A DNA stretch of 64,000 bases from Bradyrhizobium sp. Ash2021 (GCF_031202265.1 NZ_CP100604.1:62001-126000); one strand, 5' to 3'; positions 45,438 through 56,182 are shown, counted from the stretch's first letter. Notes: generated from the letters alone by a model not told the origin. Made by a program: numbers and translations.

Positions 45438-46783
45438 GAAAACTCCGCGCCGAGCGAGCGCATCATCGGAATGAAATCCGGAAATGAGGTGGCGATGAAG
45501 GCGGTGTCGTCGACCTTGACCGGCTTGTCGGCGGCAAGGCCCATCACCAGCGCCGACATCGCGATGCGATGGTCCATGTGGGTGGCGACGAGGCCGGCGC
45601 CGGGCACGTGACCGCGGCCTTCGACGATCAAATCGTCGCCGGATATCTCGACCCTGACGCCGTTGACGCGCAGCATGTCGGCAGTCGCCTCCAGCCGGTC
45701 GGATTCCTTGACGCGCAATTCCTTCAGGCCGCGCATGATGGTGGTGCCTTCGGCAAACGACGCCGCCACCGCCAGCACCAGATATTCGTCGATCATCGAA
45801 GGCGCGCGTTCCGGCGGCACCTCGACGCCGCGCAGCTTTGAGGCGCGCACGCGCAGCTGCGCCATCGGCTCGCCGGCATCGCCGCGCAGTTCGCTTTCCT
45901 CGATCGAAGCGCCCATCTCGCGCAGCGTCGTGAACAGGCCGGTGCGCAGCGGATTGGTCATGACATCGGAGAACACGATGTCGGAGCCCTCGACGATCAG
46001 CGCCGCCACGATCGGGAACGCGGCCGAGGAGGGATCCGCGGGCACCACGATTTCAGCGCCATGCAGTTCGGGCTGTCCGGTGAGCGCGATCCGGCGGCCG
46101 TGGCTGCCTTCCGCGGTCGAGACGATCTGGGCGCCAAAGTGCTTGAGCATCAGTTCGGTGTGGTCGCGGCTGGCTTCCTGCTCGATCACGGTGGTGACGC
46201 CGGGCGCGGCCAATCCCGCCAGCAGCACCGCCGATTTGATCTGCGCCGACGCCACCGGCGTCCGGTAGAGAATCGGCACCGGATCGCGCGCGCCGTGCAG
46301 CGTCAGCGGCAGGCGGCCGCCTTCTTTGGCTTCGCCGGCCCTGGCGCCCATCAATTCCAGGGGGTCGAGGATCCGCCGCATCGGCCGGGTGCGCAGCGAA
46401 GCATCGCCGTCGAACACCGCGGTGATCGGGCAACCGGCCACCGCCCCCATCACCAGGCGGCATCCGGTGCCGGAATTGCCGAAATCCAGCGCCGCGGCCG
46501 GCTCGGCGAAGCCAGCCACGCCCACGCCCTGTACCGTCCAGGCAAACGGGCCGGTCCGATCCACCTTCGCCCCCAACGCCTGCATGGATTTGGCGGTGTT
46601 GAGCACGTCTTCGCCCTCAAGCAGGCCGGAAATCCGGGTTTCGCCGACCGCAAGCGCCCCGAGGATCAGGGCACGGTGCGAAATCGACTTGTCGCCGGGA
46701 ACTCGGACTTTCCCGGTCAGGGGGCCGCTAGAGCGGGATTCGAGCGGGGTGGGGGCGGCTGCAAGGTCGTCTGAATGGGTCAA
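45434..46783 (-). CDS. aroA: 5-enolpyruvylshikimate-3-phosphate synthase (EPSPS)
   Basis: Sixth step of the shikimate pathway. 449 residues from a TTG at 46783, chosen for its AGAGGA ribosome-binding site and the family-like THSDD start; an ATG 72 bases earlier adds unconserved sequence. Motifs [36 protein letters not shown] and [11 protein letters not shown] resemble class II enzymes such as Agrobacterium CP4. Where CP4 has Ala100 (NAATGCR), this protein has Gly105 (NSGTGCR), the residue linked to glyphosate sensitivity. Confidence 0.95.
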   Translation of the reverse strand: MTHSDDLAAAPTPLESRSSGPLTGKVRVPGDKSISHRALILGALAVGETRISGLLEGEDVLNTAKSMQALGAKVDRTGPFAWTVQGVGVAGFAEPAAALDFGNSGTGCRLVMGAVAGCPITAVFDGDASLRTRPMRRILDPLELMGARAGEAKEGGRLPLTLHGARDPVPILYRTPVASAQIKSAVLLAGLAAPGVTTVIEQEASRDHTELMLKHFGAQIVSTAEGSHGRRIALTGQPELHGAEIVVPADPSSAAFPIVAALIVEGSDIVFSDVMTNPLRTGLFTTLREMGASIEESELRGDAGEPMAQLRVRASKLRGVEVPPERAPSMIDEYLVLAVAASFAEGTTIMRGLKELRVKESDRLEATADMLRVNGVRVEISGDDLIVEGRGHVPGAGLVATHMDHRIAMSALVMGLAADKPVKVDDTAFIATSFPDFIPMMRSLGAEFS

Positions 46784-46927
46784 GATTGTGTCCTCTGCGC
46801 GGGCGGCAGTATCACATGGGCCACACGGCGTCACGCGGTCAGCAAATGCCTGCAAAGCGCTATTGACAGCAGCCCCTCAACTAGCCAAGTGAAGCACCGT
46901 TTTTCAGAAATCCCCAGGATTGCACAC

Positions 46928-47350
46928 GTGGCCAAATCCGATCTCGGAACCAAACGTATTTGCCCGACGACGGGTAAGAAATTCTACGACTTGAACAAGA
47001 GTCCTGTGATCTCGCCCTACACCGGCGAAGTGGTGCCGATTGCGCCGATCGCGCCGCCGCGGGCCGCCCGTGGCGATGCCGCGCGCGCCGCCGCCGCATC
47101 GGCCGCCACCGCCGCCGATGTGCCGGAGCCCGCCGAGGCCGAGGAATTGGTCTCGCTGGAAGAGGCCGATGCCGAGGAGAACACCGGCAAGGTCAAGGCC
47201 GCCGTTCCCGAATCGGAAGACGATATCGAGATCGACGAGACCATCGAAGACGATGACGACGATGATTCCACCTTCATCCCCGACGAGGAAGAAGGCGACG
47301 AGGACGTCACCGATATCATTGGCGACGTCGGCGGCGACGAAGAGACTTGA
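46928..47350 (+). CDS. TIGR02300 (FYDLN acid-domain) family protein
   Basis: 140 residues from GTG 46928. The conserved head is MAKSDLGTKRICPTTGKKFYDLNKSPVIS-like, followed by an Ala/Pro stretch and a very acidic tail (EDDIEIDETIEDDDDDDSTF). The head resembles a half zinc ribbon, with one Cys kept. This family is widespread in alphaproteobacteria and has no known function. It is divergent from aroA and upstream of tRNA-Ala. Confidence 0.9.
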   Translation: MAKSDLGTKRICPTTGKKFYDLNKSPVISPYTGEVVPIAPIAPPRAARGDAARAAAASAATAADVPEPAEAEELVSLEEADAEENTGKVKAAVPESEDDIEIDETIEDDDDDDSTFIPDEEEGDEDVTDIIGDVGGDEET

Positions 47351-47409
47351 GATCAGCCCTGAACTGTGTTCAGGGTTTTTCCCCGCGCGTCCCCCAAGGC
47401 GTGCGGGCA

Positions 47410-47454
47410 GCATGATTCGGAAAAGTGGCAACCGCTTTTCCGAAAAGATCGTGC
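47410..47454. repeat. 45-bp hairpin repeat (GCATGATTCGGAAAAG family), copy 1
   Basis: GCATGATTCGGAAAAGTGG faces CCGCTTTTCCGAAAAGATCGTGC as a near-perfect hairpin. An inverted relative lies at 59057-59105. Confidence 0.8.
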
Positions 47455-47471
47455 TAAAATAGTAGAGTTAA

Positions 47472-47921
<450 letters not shown>

Positions 47922-47925
<4 letters not shown>

Positions 47926-48158
47926 GATACGTCTACATCTTAGAAAGTCTTGATTCCGAGCATTACTACATCGGCATCACGGACGACTTGCGCGCGCGGT
48001 TGGCGAAGCACAATGCTGGGGAAGTGCCTCACACCTCAAAGTATGGGCCTTGGCGGATAAAGACCTACGTGGCGTTCCGTGACGAAGCACAGGCTTTCGC
48101 GTTCGAAAAATACCTGAAGTCCCCCTCCGGCCGGGCATTCGCGAAAAAACGCCTCTGA
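47922..48158 (+). CDS. Small GIY-YIG nuclease
   Basis: 78 residues, a single GIY-YIG domain: YVYILESLDSEHYYIGITDDLRAR (YVY and YIG halves), catalytic Arg in LRARLAKHNAG, then TSKYGPWRIKTYVAF and the Glu-containing helix AFAFEKYLKSPSGRAFAKKRL. Stand-alone GIY-YIG proteins are frequent and mostly uncharacterised; related domains are homing endonucleases. It follows the tRNA-Ala/tandem-repeat block. Confidence 0.92.
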
Positions 48159-48173
48159 CGACTGCCCTTCCCC

Positions 48174-48632
48174 CTACTCCCCCAACACCGCATTCAGCCT
48201 GTCCCGTAGCGCGAGGATCTCGTTCTTCATCGCCGACAGTTCGCCGATCGAGCACGCCGAGGCGGCGAGAATCGACTGCGGCACGCTCCGGGCTTTTTCC
48301 CGAAGCGCCTGACCCTGCGACGTCAGCGCGATCAGCACCTGCCGCTCATCCTCGGTGCTGCGCGTGCGCTTGATGAGATCGGCCGCCTCCAGCCGCTTCA
48401 GCAGCGGCGTCAGCGTGCCGGAATCCAGAAGCAGCCGTTCGCCGATGTCCTTGACCGGCACGTCGTCGCGTTCCCACAGCACCAGCATGACCAGATATTG
48501 CGGATAGGTCAGGCCGAGCCGGTCAAGCAATGGCTTGTAGACGCGGTTGAACGCGTGCGCGGTGGAATAGATCGCGAAGCAGATTTGATTGTCCAGCCGC
48601 AGCATCTGGTCCGCCGCCTGCTTCCTAGCCAT
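48174..48632 (-). CDS. ohrR: OhrR, organic-peroxide-sensing MarR-family repressor
   Basis: Represses ohr until organic hydroperoxides oxidise its sensor Cys. 152 residues from ATG 48632 ([14 protein letters not shown]). C18 in [18 protein letters not shown] corresponds to the reactive Cys of Xanthomonas OhrR, and a second Cys ([10 protein letters not shown]) could form the disulfide. The winged helix includes [21 protein letters not shown]. It is divergent from ohr with palindromic operators between. Confidence 0.93.
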   Translation of the reverse strand: MARKQAADQMLRLDNQICFAIYSTAHAFNRVYKPLLDRLGLTYPQYLVMLVLWERDDVPVKDIGERLLLDSGTLTPLLKRLEAADLIKRTRSTEDERQVLIALTSQGQALREKARSVPQSILAASACSIGELSAMKNEILALRDRLNAVLGE

Positions 48633-48693
48633 TTTGCAACCTCGCCAGCGAATAGAACTTGGGTCCATACTGGGACGGCTCGCGCCGGCATTC

Positions 48694-48757
48694 AATTGCG
48701 AACAATTAAATGTGAGCCCAGATAATATCTATTGCACACAATTTAATTGTATGCAAT
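48694..48757. promoter_or_regulatory. OhrR operators in the ohrR-ohr gap
   Basis: The stronger site, 48732-48756, is a near-perfect dyad TTGCACACAATT-T-AATTGTATGCAA, containing the ACAATTnAATTGT core known for OhrR in other proteobacteria. A second, partial site TTGCGAACAATTAAATG lies at 48695-48711. The strong site ends 37 bases before the ohr start. Confidence 0.75.
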
Positions 48758-48793
48758 ATAATAATCATCGAAACCGCAACAAGGGAGATCACC

Positions 48794-49219
48794 ATGTCCG
48801 TCAATGTGCTCTACAAGACCAGCGCCAAAGCCACCGGAGGCCGCGATGGCCATGCCGCCACGCTCGACGGCGCTCTGGACGTCAAGCTCACCACCCCGAA
48901 GGAACTCGGTGGCGGCGGCGGCGCCGGCAATAATCCCGAGCAGCTGTTCGCCGCCGGTTATGCCGCCTGCTTCATTGGCGCGATGAAGTTCGTGGCTTCC
49001 CAGGGCGGCCCGAAGGTGCCCGCGGACGCCTCGGTGACTTCCACGGTGGGGATCGGCCCGCGTGCGGCCGGCGGCTTCGGCCTGACGGTCGACCTTGCGG
49101 TCGCCCTGCCCGGCGTTCCGCGCGCCGAAGCGGAGGCCCTGGTCGAGAAGGCCCACCAGGTATGCCCCTATTCCAACGCCACCCGCGGCAACGTGGATGT
49201 CCACCTGACCGTTGTGTAA
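48794..49219 (+). CDS. ohr: Organic hydroperoxide resistance protein Ohr
   Basis: Thiol peroxidase that reduces organic hydroperoxides, usually with lipoylated proteins as electron donors. 141 residues with both catalytic cysteines: C59 in [14 protein letters not shown] and C124 in [14 protein letters not shown]. The ribosome-binding site AAGGGAG precedes ATG 48794. It is controlled by the divergent ohrR. Confidence 0.97.
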   Translation: MSVNVLYKTSAKATGGRDGHAATLDGALDVKLTTPKELGGGGGAGNNPEQLFAAGYAACFIGAMKFVASQGGPKVPADASVTSTVGIGPRAAGGFGLTVDLAVALPGVPRAEAEALVEKAHQVCPYSNATRGNVDVHLTVV

Positions 49220-49234
49220 CGAGTTCGCCGAATG

Positions 49235-49262
49235 GTCCGCCGAGAAATCGGCGGGCCTTTCG
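49235..49262 (+). terminator. Probable terminator of ohr
   Basis: CCGCCGA-GAAA-TCGGCGG stem-loop 16 bases after the ohr stop, followed by CCTTTCG. The T-run is weak. Confidence 0.55.
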
Positions 49263-49397
49263 CGACGTGGAATTTGGCCGGCGCGCCCCGATGGCAACCC
49301 CGGCATACGCCTACGCGCGCCAAGCCATTGCTGCCGCGCCTGAAGACCGCTAGCTCAGGAATTCCACGTGAATCCCACCTGAGCGAAGGTTGTTTCC

Positions 49398-50603
49398 ATG
49401 AATGCCCAAGCCGCTCCCGGCGCGATGACCGGCCTGCGCGTGATCGATCTGACGCGCGTGCTCGGCGGTCCCTATTGCACGCAAATTCTCGCCGATCACG
49501 GCGCCGACGTCATCAAGGTCGAGCCGCCCGCCGGCGACGAAGTACGCGACTGGGGTCCTCCGTTCCATGACGAGGACGCCGCTTATTTCGTCGGCATCAA
49601 CCGCAACAAGCGCTCGATCGGGCTCGACCTCGCCGCCGAAGGCGGGCGCGCGGTGCTGATGAAGATGCTGGAGAGCGCCGACGTCCTGATCGAGAATTTC
49701 AAGCCGGGCACGCTCGACAAATGGAGCATCGGCAACGAGGTGTTGCGCGAAAAATTTCCAAAGCTCGTGCATTGCCGGATTTCCGGTTTTGGCGGCGACG
49801 GCCCGCGCGGCGGCAATCCCGGCTATGACGCGATCATCCAGGCCATGACCGGCATGATCGCCGCGACCGGCTCGCCCGAAAGCGGCCCGATGCGGATCGG
49901 CGTCCCCCTGGTGGATATTTCAACCGGGCTTTATGCGGCGATCGGCATTTTGATGGCGCTGTCGGAGCGGCAGCGATCCGGCCTCGGTCAGTTTCTCGAG
50001 ACTACGCTGTACGAGACCGGCCTTGCCATCATGCATCCGCACACCGCGAATTATTTCATGCATGGCAGGCCGCCCGCGCTCACCGGCAATGAGCATCCCA
50101 ATCTCGTGCCGTACGCGATCTTCCCGACCCGCACCGACAACATCTTCATCGGCGTCGGCAATGACGGCACCTTCCGCAAGCTCGCCAAGGAGATCGGCAA
50201 GCCCGAACTTGGCGCCGACCCGCGCTTTGCCCGCAACAAGGACCGCATCGCCAACCGCGACGCGCTGCGCCAGGAGCTTGCCGCCGTGTTCAGCCAGCAC
50301 GACGCCGAACCGCTCTGCGATCGCCTGCTCGCCGCAGGCCTGCCGGCAGGTCCGGTGCAAAAGATCGACCAGGCGCTCACCAATCCGCACACCGTCCATC
50401 GCGGCGATGTCATCGCCAAGGACTGGTACAAGGGCGTCGCATCCCCGATCCGGCTGGAACGAACAAAACCCAGCCTGCGTCGCACGCCGCCGAAGTTTTC
50501 GGAGCACTCGGCCGAGGTGCTGGGAGAGTTCGGATACTCGAAGGGCGAGATCGACGCGCTGGTGGCCAAAGGCGTGGTCTGCGGGCCTGAGCGGAAGCGC
50601 TGA
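49398..50603 (+). CDS. CaiB/BaiF (family III) CoA transferase
   Basis: 401-residue family III CoA transferase, which moves CoA between carboxylic acids. The N-terminus is typical (GLRVIDLTRVLGGPYCTQILADHGADVIKVEPP). Probable catalytic Asp173 lies in GVPLVDISTGLYA, followed by LPAGPV near the end. The acid substrate cannot be told; no degradation operon surrounds it. Confidence 0.92.
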   Translation: MNAQAAPGAMTGLRVIDLTRVLGGPYCTQILADHGADVIKVEPPAGDEVRDWGPPFHDEDAAYFVGINRNKRSIGLDLAAEGGRAVLMKMLESADVLIENFKPGTLDKWSIGNEVLREKFPKLVHCRISGFGGDGPRGGNPGYDAIIQAMTGMIAATGSPESGPMRIGVPLVDISTGLYAAIGILMALSERQRSGLGQFLETTLYETGLAIMHPHTANYFMHGRPPALTGNEHPNLVPYAIFPTRTDNIFIGVGNDGTFRKLAKEIGKPELGADPRFARNKDRIANRDALRQELAAVFSQHDAEPLCDRLLAAGLPAGPVQKIDQALTNPHTVHRGDVIAKDWYKGVASPIRLERTKPSLRRTPPKFSEHSAEVLGEFGYSKGEIDALVAKGVVCGPERKR

Positions 50604-50819
50604 GCCGCGATACCGGCTCCCGGATGCGGGTGCAGCGTCGCTCGACGGTGCACCGCAAATGCGCGGCGCGCTGCAACCGTTAGCAGCCTCAGCCTATTTT
50701 CCGGCTTCCCTTGGCCTGTGCTTTCCCCATAGCATCCTTTCGCCTATACGGTCATTTGCACGTCATCCGCCGCTGTTATCGCGCGAAACGAAGATGACGG
50801 CCCAACCTGGAGGAATTTT

Positions 50820-52133
50820 ATGGCTCTTCGACAACTCGGCGCTGCTGCGGCAGTCGCGGCAACGCTCGCGCTCGCAACGCCTGCCCACGCTGTGACCGAG
50901 ATCCAGTGGTGGCATGCGATGACCGGCCCGAACAACGACGTCGTGGTCAAGCTCGCCAATGATTTCAATGCCTCGCAGAACGACTACAAGATCGTCCCGA
51001 GCTTCAAGGGCAGTTACGCCGACGTCCTGAATGCCGGGATCGCGGCGTTTCGGGCCGGCAATGCGCCCGGCATCATGCAGGTGTTCGAGGTCGGCACGGC
51101 GACCATGATGGCGGCCAAGGGCGCCGTCAAACCGGTTTCCGAACTGATGAAGGAGCAGGGCGAAAGCTTCGATCCCAAATCCTATCTGCCGGCGATCACC
51201 GGTTACTACTCGACCTCGAAGGGCGACATGCTGTCGTTTCCGTTCAATTCGTCGAGCATGGTGATGTGGATCAATCTCGACGCGCTGAAGAAGGCCGATA
51301 TCGCCGAGCCGCCGAAGACCTGGCCGGAGGTGTTCGCCGACGCCAGGAAGTTGCACGCGACCAGCCCGACCTGCGGCTTCTCCTCGTCCTGGATCACCTG
51401 GGGCCTGATCGAGCAGTTTTCGGCCTGGCATAACGTGCCGATCGGCAGCAAGGGCAACGGGCTGGACGGTTTCGACACCGTGCTCGCCTTCAACACCCCG
51501 CTGCAGACCAAGCTGCTCGAGGGCCTTGTCGATCTGCAGAAGGACAAGAGCTACGACTATTCGGGACGCACCAACACCGGAGAGGGGCGTTTCACGTCGG
51601 GTGAATGTCCGATGTACATGACCTCCTCGGCATTTTATCCGAACGTCAAGGCGAACGCCAAGTTCACCTACACCGCGGTCCCGATGCCGTACTTCCCCGA
51701 CGTCAACGGCGCGCCGCAGAATTCCATCATCGGCGGCGCTTCGCTGTGGGTGATGGGCGGCAAGACGCCGGAGGAATACAAGGGAATTGCAAAATTCTTC
51801 ACCTTCCTGTCGGACACCGATCGCCAGGTCTATCTGCACGAGGTGTCGGGCTATCTGCCGATCACCAAGGCGGCCTACGACAAGACCAAGACCTCGGGCT
51901 TCTACGACAAGAATCCGATCCTGGAAGTCCCGCTGAAGGAATTGACCAACAAGCCGCCGACCGAAAATTCGCGTGGCCTGCGCTTCGGCGGCATGGTGCA
52001 GATGCGTGATGTCTGGTCCGAGGAGATCGAGGCAGCTCTCGCCGGCAAGAAGTCGGCGAAGGAAGCCCTCGACGCCGCGGTGTCGCGCGGCAACGCGATG
52101 CTCCGCCAGTTTGAGCGCACCGCCGCCAAGTAA
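50820..52133 (+). CDS. ugpB: UgpB, sn-glycerol-3-phosphate ABC transporter substrate-binding protein
   Basis: Periplasmic binding protein of 437 residues with signal peptide [24 protein letters not shown]. UgpB signatures: [62 protein letters not shown] and [11 protein letters not shown]. It is the first gene of ugpB-A-E-C. The AACCTGGAGGA ribosome-binding site fixes ATG 50820. Confidence 0.96.
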   Translation: MALRQLGAAAAVAATLALATPAHAVTEIQWWHAMTGPNNDVVVKLANDFNASQNDYKIVPSFKGSYADVLNAGIAAFRAGNAPGIMQVFEVGTATMMAAKGAVKPVSELMKEQGESFDPKSYLPAITGYYSTSKGDMLSFPFNSSSMVMWINLDALKKADIAEPPKTWPEVFADARKLHATSPTCGFSSSWITWGLIEQFSAWHNVPIGSKGNGLDGFDTVLAFNTPLQTKLLEGLVDLQKDKSYDYSGRTNTGEGRFTSGECPMYMTSSAFYPNVKANAKFTYTAVPMPYFPDVNGAPQNSIIGGASLWVMGGKTPEEYKGIAKFFTFLSDTDRQVYLHEVSGYLPITKAAYDKTKTSGFYDKNPILEVPLKELTNKPPTENSRGLRFGGMVQMRDVWSEEIEAALAGKKSAKEALDAAVSRGNAMLRQFERTAAK

Positions 52134-52191
52134 CGGCGACGAGGATCGTGGCCATGGTCGACCCCGGCCGCGATCCGTTCAGCGAGGCATC

Positions 52192-53073
52192 ATGGAAAAC
52201 CGGGCGATCTTTTCAGGCAAGCTGCTGCCCTATCTTCTGATCCTGCCGCAGCTCGCGGTTTCGCTGATCTTTTTCTACTGGCCGGCGCTGCAGGCCCTGC
52301 AACAGTCGTTTCTGGTGCAGGACGCCTTCGGGCTTTCCACCGAGTTCGTCTGGTTCGAAAACTATATCAATCTGCTGCAAACGCCCGAGTACTATCACGC
52401 GATCGCCGTCACCTTTGTCTTTTCGGCGCTGGTGGCATTCTTCTCGCTGACGATCGGTCTCCTGCTCGCGGTGATGGCGAACCGCAACATACGGGGCGTC
52501 CAGATCTATCGCACCTTTCTCATCGTCCCCTACGCGGTGGCGCCGGCGGTTGCCAGCGTGCTCTTCATCTTCATGTTCCAGCCCGGCCTCGGCATGATTG
52601 CGCGCGCGCTGCAGCGCAACGGTATCGACTGGAATCCGGTGCTCAACGGCACCCACGCGATGATCCTCGTCGTCGTCGTCGCGGTCTGGAATCAAATCAG
52701 CTACAATTTTCTGTTCTTTCTCGCGGGCCTGCAGGCCATCCCCAGGAGCGTGATCGAGGCGGCCGCGATCGACGGCGCCAAGCCGATGCGGCGGTTCTGG
52801 ACCATCATCTTCCCGCTGCTGTCGCCAACGACGTTCTTCCTGATCATCGTCAACATCACCTATGTCTTCTTCAACACGCTCGGCATCATCGACACCGCGA
52901 CCGGCGGCGGCCCCAACGGCGCCACGCAAACGCTGGTCTATAAGGTGTTTCAGGATGGCAAGGTCGGGACCGACCTCGGCGGCTCGGCGGCGCAGTCGGT
53001 TATCCTGATGGTGATCGTGGTCGCGCTGACCGCATTTCAGTTTCGCTACGTCGAAAAGAAAGTTCATTACTGA
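52192..53073 (+). CDS. ugpA: UgpA, glycerol-3-phosphate ABC transporter permease
   Basis: Inner-membrane permease, 293 residues with about six transmembrane segments and the EAA loop ([22 protein letters not shown]). The start is ATG 52192 ([20 protein letters not shown]) with GCGAGG upstream; the frame is open into ugpB but that part is not coding. 58 bp after ugpB. Confidence 0.95.
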   Translation: MENRAIFSGKLLPYLLILPQLAVSLIFFYWPALQALQQSFLVQDAFGLSTEFVWFENYINLLQTPEYYHAIAVTFVFSALVAFFSLTIGLLLAVMANRNIRGVQIYRTFLIVPYAVAPAVASVLFIFMFQPGLGMIARALQRNGIDWNPVLNGTHAMILVVVVAVWNQISYNFLFFLAGLQAIPRSVIEAAAIDGAKPMRRFWTIIFPLLSPTTFFLIIVNITYVFFNTLGIIDTATGGGPNGATQTLVYKVFQDGKVGTDLGGSAAQSVILMVIVVALTAFQFRYVEKKVHY

Positions 53074-53078
53074 TCGCC

Positions 53079-53927
53079 ATGGTCGAGCATCGCCGATTTG
53101 GAAACCTGCTGCCTCATCTGGTCCTTCTGGCCGGCGTCGCGATCGTCGCCTTTCCGGTCTATCTCGCCGTCATCGCCTCCACCCACGACAACACGGTGAT
53201 CGCCAACGGCCAGATGCCGCTCTATCCGGGCTCGCACGCGATCGAGACCTACTGGAACACCATCGTGTCCGGCACTGGAAAGACCACGCGCGCGCCGGTC
53301 GGCGGCATGATGCTGAACAGCCTGATCATGGCGCTCGGTATCGCGGCAGGGAAGATCGCGATCTCGATCATCTCGGCCTACGCGATCGTGTTCTTCTCGT
53401 TCCGGTTCCGGATGACCGCGTTCTGGACCATCTTCATCACGCTGATGCTGCCGGTCGAAGTGCGCATCTTTCCGACCTACAAGATCACCAGCGACCTGCA
53501 CATGCTGGATTCCTATGCCGGGCTGATCCTGCCGTTGATCGCCTCGGCCACCGCGACGCTGTTGTTTCGCCAGTTTTTCATGACGGTGCCGAAGGAACTG
53601 GTCGAAGCCTCGAAAATCGACGGCGCCGGACCGATCCGGTTTTTCTGGGATACCTTGCTGCCGCTTTCGGTGACCAACATCGCAGCACTGTTCGTCATCC
53701 TCTTCATCTACGGCTGGAATCAGTATCTCTGGCCACTCTTGATTACGACCCGCGACGACATGCAGACCATCGTCATCGGCATCAAGAAGATTATCGACGT
53801 GCATGACGCACTGACCGAGTGGCAAGTGGCGATGGCGACCGCCGTGCTTGCGATGCTGCCGCCGGTCGCGGTCGTCGTGCTGATGCAACGCCTCTTCGTC
53901 AAGGGCCTGATCGAGACGGAAAAGTGA
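53079..53927 (+). CDS. ugpE: UgpE, glycerol-3-phosphate ABC transporter permease
   Basis: 282-residue second permease with six predicted membrane segments and the EAA loop ([22 protein letters not shown]). It starts five bases after ugpA. The pattern [38 protein letters not shown] N-terminus with a periplasmic loop before the second segment is typical of UgpE. Confidence 0.95.
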   Translation: MVEHRRFGNLLPHLVLLAGVAIVAFPVYLAVIASTHDNTVIANGQMPLYPGSHAIETYWNTIVSGTGKTTRAPVGGMMLNSLIMALGIAAGKIAISIISAYAIVFFSFRFRMTAFWTIFITLMLPVEVRIFPTYKITSDLHMLDSYAGLILPLIASATATLLFRQFFMTVPKELVEASKIDGAGPIRFFWDTLLPLSVTNIAALFVILFIYGWNQYLWPLLITTRDDMQTIVIGIKKIIDVHDALTEWQVAMATAVLAMLPPVAVVVLMQRLFVKGLIETEK

Positions 53928-53928
53928 A

Positions 53929-55020
53929 ATGGCGAACGTAACCCTCCGCAACGTCCGCAAGGCCTACCCCAACGGATTCGAGGCCATCAAAGGCGTCGAT
54001 GTCGACGTCGCCGACGGCCAATTCTGCGTGCTGGTCGGCCCCTCCGGCTGCGGCAAGTCCACGCTGTTGCGCATGGTGGCGGGGCTGGAGACCATTTCGA
54101 GCGGCGAGATCGACATCGGCGGACGGATCGTCAACCAGGTCGAGCCGGCCGAACGCGACATCGCGATGGTGTTCCAGAATTACGCGCTCTATCCGCATAT
54201 GAGCGTCTACAACAACATGGCCTATGGCCTGCGCAACCGCCGCATGCCGCAGCCGGAAATCGACACCCGCGTTCAGGAAGCCGCGCGAATTCTCGAACTC
54301 GGCGCGATGCTGGACCGCAGGCCGGGGCAGCTTTCCGGCGGCCAGCGCCAGCGCGTCGCGATGGGCCGCGCCATTGTGCGGCAACCAAAGGTGTTCCTGT
54401 TCGACGAACCGCTGTCGAATCTCGACGCCAAGCTGCGCATCGCGATGCGGGTGGAAATCCGGAAATTGCAGCGCCGGCTCTCGACGACGTCGATCTACGT
54501 CACCCACGACCAGCTCGAGGCGATGACGCTGGCCGACATCCTCGTGGTCATGAATGGCGGCCAGGTCGAGCAGATCGGCAATCCACTCGACATCTACCAG
54601 AAGCCCGCGACCACCTTCGTCGCCTCCTTCATCGGCGCCCCGCCGATGAACCTGATGCCGCTAAGCGCCGATGAACTCAAATCGCAATTGGCCGGCGACA
54701 GCCGTATCAACGACGCCGGCATTCTGGGAATCCGCCCCGAGGACTTCGTCGTCTCGAACGAAACCGTCGCCGGCGGCGTCGCGCTTGGCCTCACTGTCGA
54801 GGCGATCGAGCGCGTCGGCGCGGAAACCTTCATCTACGGCACCCGCGAGCGCGACGTGCAGGGCGTTGCCGCCAACCCCGGCGAATTGCCGCCCGGCGAG
54901 GTGCTGGTGCGGATCCCCGGCGCCATCGGCCCCGCCATCGGCCAGCGGATCAGGGCGGTCGCGGCGCCGGACAAGCTGCATCTATTTACCGCCGATGGCC
55001 GCAAGCGGATCGGCCCGTGA
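53929..55020 (+). CDS. ugpC: UgpC, glycerol-3-phosphate ABC transporter ATP-binding protein
   Basis: 363-residue ATPase that energises the importer. Walker [13 protein letters not shown], signature [16 protein letters not shown], Walker [16 protein letters not shown]-loop [15 protein letters not shown]-terminal TOBE regulatory domain follows ([25 protein letters not shown]). It starts one base after the ugpE stop, ending the four-gene operon. Confidence 0.96.
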   Translation: MANVTLRNVRKAYPNGFEAIKGVDVDVADGQFCVLVGPSGCGKSTLLRMVAGLETISSGEIDIGGRIVNQVEPAERDIAMVFQNYALYPHMSVYNNMAYGLRNRRMPQPEIDTRVQEAARILELGAMLDRRPGQLSGGQRQRVAMGRAIVRQPKVFLFDEPLSNLDAKLRIAMRVEIRKLQRRLSTTSIYVTHDQLEAMTLADILVVMNGGQVEQIGNPLDIYQKPATTFVASFIGAPPMNLMPLSADELKSQLAGDSRINDAGILGIRPEDFVVSNETVAGGVALGLTVEAIERVGAETFIYGTRERDVQGVAANPGELPPGEVLVRIPGAIGPAIGQRIRAVAAPDKLHLFTADGRKRIGP

Positions 55021-55023
55021 CCG

Positions 55024-55143
55024 TCGTTCCCGGGCGTGCGAAGCACGAATCTCAGATGCGCAATTAGCGCATCAGGGGACCTCGAGATTCTCAGGTGCGC
55101 AATTGCGCACCTAGTTCGCGTCTTCGACGTGCCCCGGAATGAC
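55024..55143. repeat. Palindromic repeat (CATTCCGGG family), copy 2
   Basis: It begins GTCGTTCCCGGGCGTGCG, contains GATGCGCAATTAGCGCATC and AGGTGCGCAATTGCGCACCT palindromes, and ends TTCGCGTCTTCGACGTGCCC-CGGAATGAC. It shares its right end with the repeat at 26159-26242. It may also terminate ugpC. Confidence 0.7.
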
Positions 55144-55176
55144 CTTTTTGGTCATTTTGTCGCGGTTCTACAGAGG

Positions 55177-55206
55177 CTTGAACCCTATCCGAATCAACCC
55201 CATATT
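55177..55206 (+). promoter_or_regulatory. RpoH (sigma32) promoter of the hsp20 gene
   Basis: CTTGAAC (55177-55183), 14 bases, then CCCCATATT (55198-55206). This matches the heat-shock consensus CTTGAA-N11-16-CCCCAT closely. Transcription would start near 55213, giving a leader of about 78 bases. Confidence 0.75.
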
Positions 55207-55217
55207 CCCTTGTGACC

Positions 55218-55293
55218 GGACGGCGGACCGTCATCCAGTCGAATGGGGTGCCGTAAGGGCCCCTCAAAGTCGCTTCGAGAGGACTTTGTAATG
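55218..55293 (+). promoter_or_regulatory. ROSE-like RNA thermometer
   Basis: Three hairpins in the leader: GACGG-CGGA-CCGTC; GGGGTGCC-GTAA-GGGCCCC; and a last one with the perfect stem CAAAGTC / GACTTTG (55265-55288) that buries the ribosome-binding site GAGAGGA. Opposite it stands TCGCT, matching the UYGCU box of ROSE elements known from Bradyrhizobium small heat-shock genes. Melting on heating would free the site. Confidence 0.75.
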
Positions 55294-55716
55294 TCTCGTG
55301 TTCCTTCGTTATCAAGTCCGTTCCTGCTGGGATTCGACGAAATCGAGCGTGCGCTCGATCGCGTCGTCAAAGGCGCCGACGGTTACCCGCCCTACAATAT
55401 CGAGCGGTGCGACCGTAATAACGGCCAGCCCGAACGCTTACGCATCACGCTGGCGGTGGCGGGATTTACCCGCGACCAACTCGATGTAACGATTGAGGAA
55501 AACCAGCTCGTGATCCGGGGCCGCCAGCAGGACGACAAGGCCCGGCAATACATCCATCGCGGCATCGCCGCGCGCCACTTCCAGCGCACCTTCGTGCTGG
55601 CGGAGGGGATGCAGGTGCTGGGCGCGGATCTGAAAAACGGGCTGTTGTCGATCGACCTTGCCAGGCCGGAACCTGAAAGGGTCGTTAAGACAATTGCTAT
55701 CAATGAACATGAATAA
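55291..55716 (+). CDS. Small heat-shock protein, Hsp20/alpha-crystallin family
   Basis: ATP-independent holdase chaperone of 141 residues, close to IbpA and to class A rhizobial small HSPs. Alpha-crystallin domain with YNIERC, LRITLAVAGFTRDQLDVTIEE, LVIRGRQ, the RTFVLAEGMQV strand and GLLSIDLARPEPE. ATG 55291 fits the thermometer hairpin and its AGAGGA site; an in-frame ATG at 55243 would lie upstream of the buried site. A DUF1150 gene follows. Confidence 0.95.
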   Translation: MSRVPSLSSPFLLGFDEIERALDRVVKGADGYPPYNIERCDRNNGQPERLRITLAVAGFTRDQLDVTIEENQLVIRGRQQDDKARQYIHRGIAARHFQRTFVLAEGMQVLGADLKNGLLSIDLARPEPERVVKTIAINEHE

Positions 55717-55766
55717 TGGAACGAGGAGCGGACTCGACCGCTTAGTCTGACAGAGGAGTCGAGACC

Positions 55767-56033
55767 ATGAGTGAAGTGAGTACGACGTTCGAACCCGAAA
55801 GCGTCACGATCGAGGCGCTGGCCCATCTGGGCGAGGGTCATATCGCCTATGTAAAGCAAGTCCGTTCCGAAGACGTGCCGGGACTGTTTCCCCAGGCGCC
55901 GAAGATCGCGCCGGGACTGAAGCTTTTCGCGCTGCATGCCGCCGACGGTACGCCGATCATGCTGACCGACAGCCGCGAAGCGGCGGTCGCGAACGCATGG
56001 AGCAACGAGCTGCAGGCCGTCAGCGTCCACTGA
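55767..56033 (+). CDS. DUF1150 family protein
   Basis: 88 residues, start MSEVSTTFEPESVTIEALAH with the conserved LGEGHIAYVKQV and LHAADGTPIMLTDSREAAVANAWSN-like end. DUF1150 genes commonly follow hsp20 genes in alphaproteobacteria. It lies 50 bp downstream with its own AGAGGAG site, so it probably shares the heat-shock transcript. Function unknown. Confidence 0.9.
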   Translation: MSEVSTTFEPESVTIEALAHLGEGHIAYVKQVRSEDVPGLFPQAPKIAPGLKLFALHAADGTPIMLTDSREAAVANAWSNELQAVSVH

Positions 56034-56182
56034 CCTGGGCTTGCCGGTGTCACTGACTGTAGCCGTTCGCGGCTGACAGTGCGCTACATCAGAATTCGAG
56101 GCGCGCGGGCGTCTGTGATCGGCTTGGCCGGATACAGACGCCCGTATTGTCTTGGAACCGCGTCACGCTCATGCGCGCATTC

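Noticed and set aside
50740-50800. Pho box upstream of ugpB
   Set aside because: CGTCATC and CTGTTAT are present but with spacing that does not fit the 7-4-7 consensus; phosphate control is plausible but not shown.
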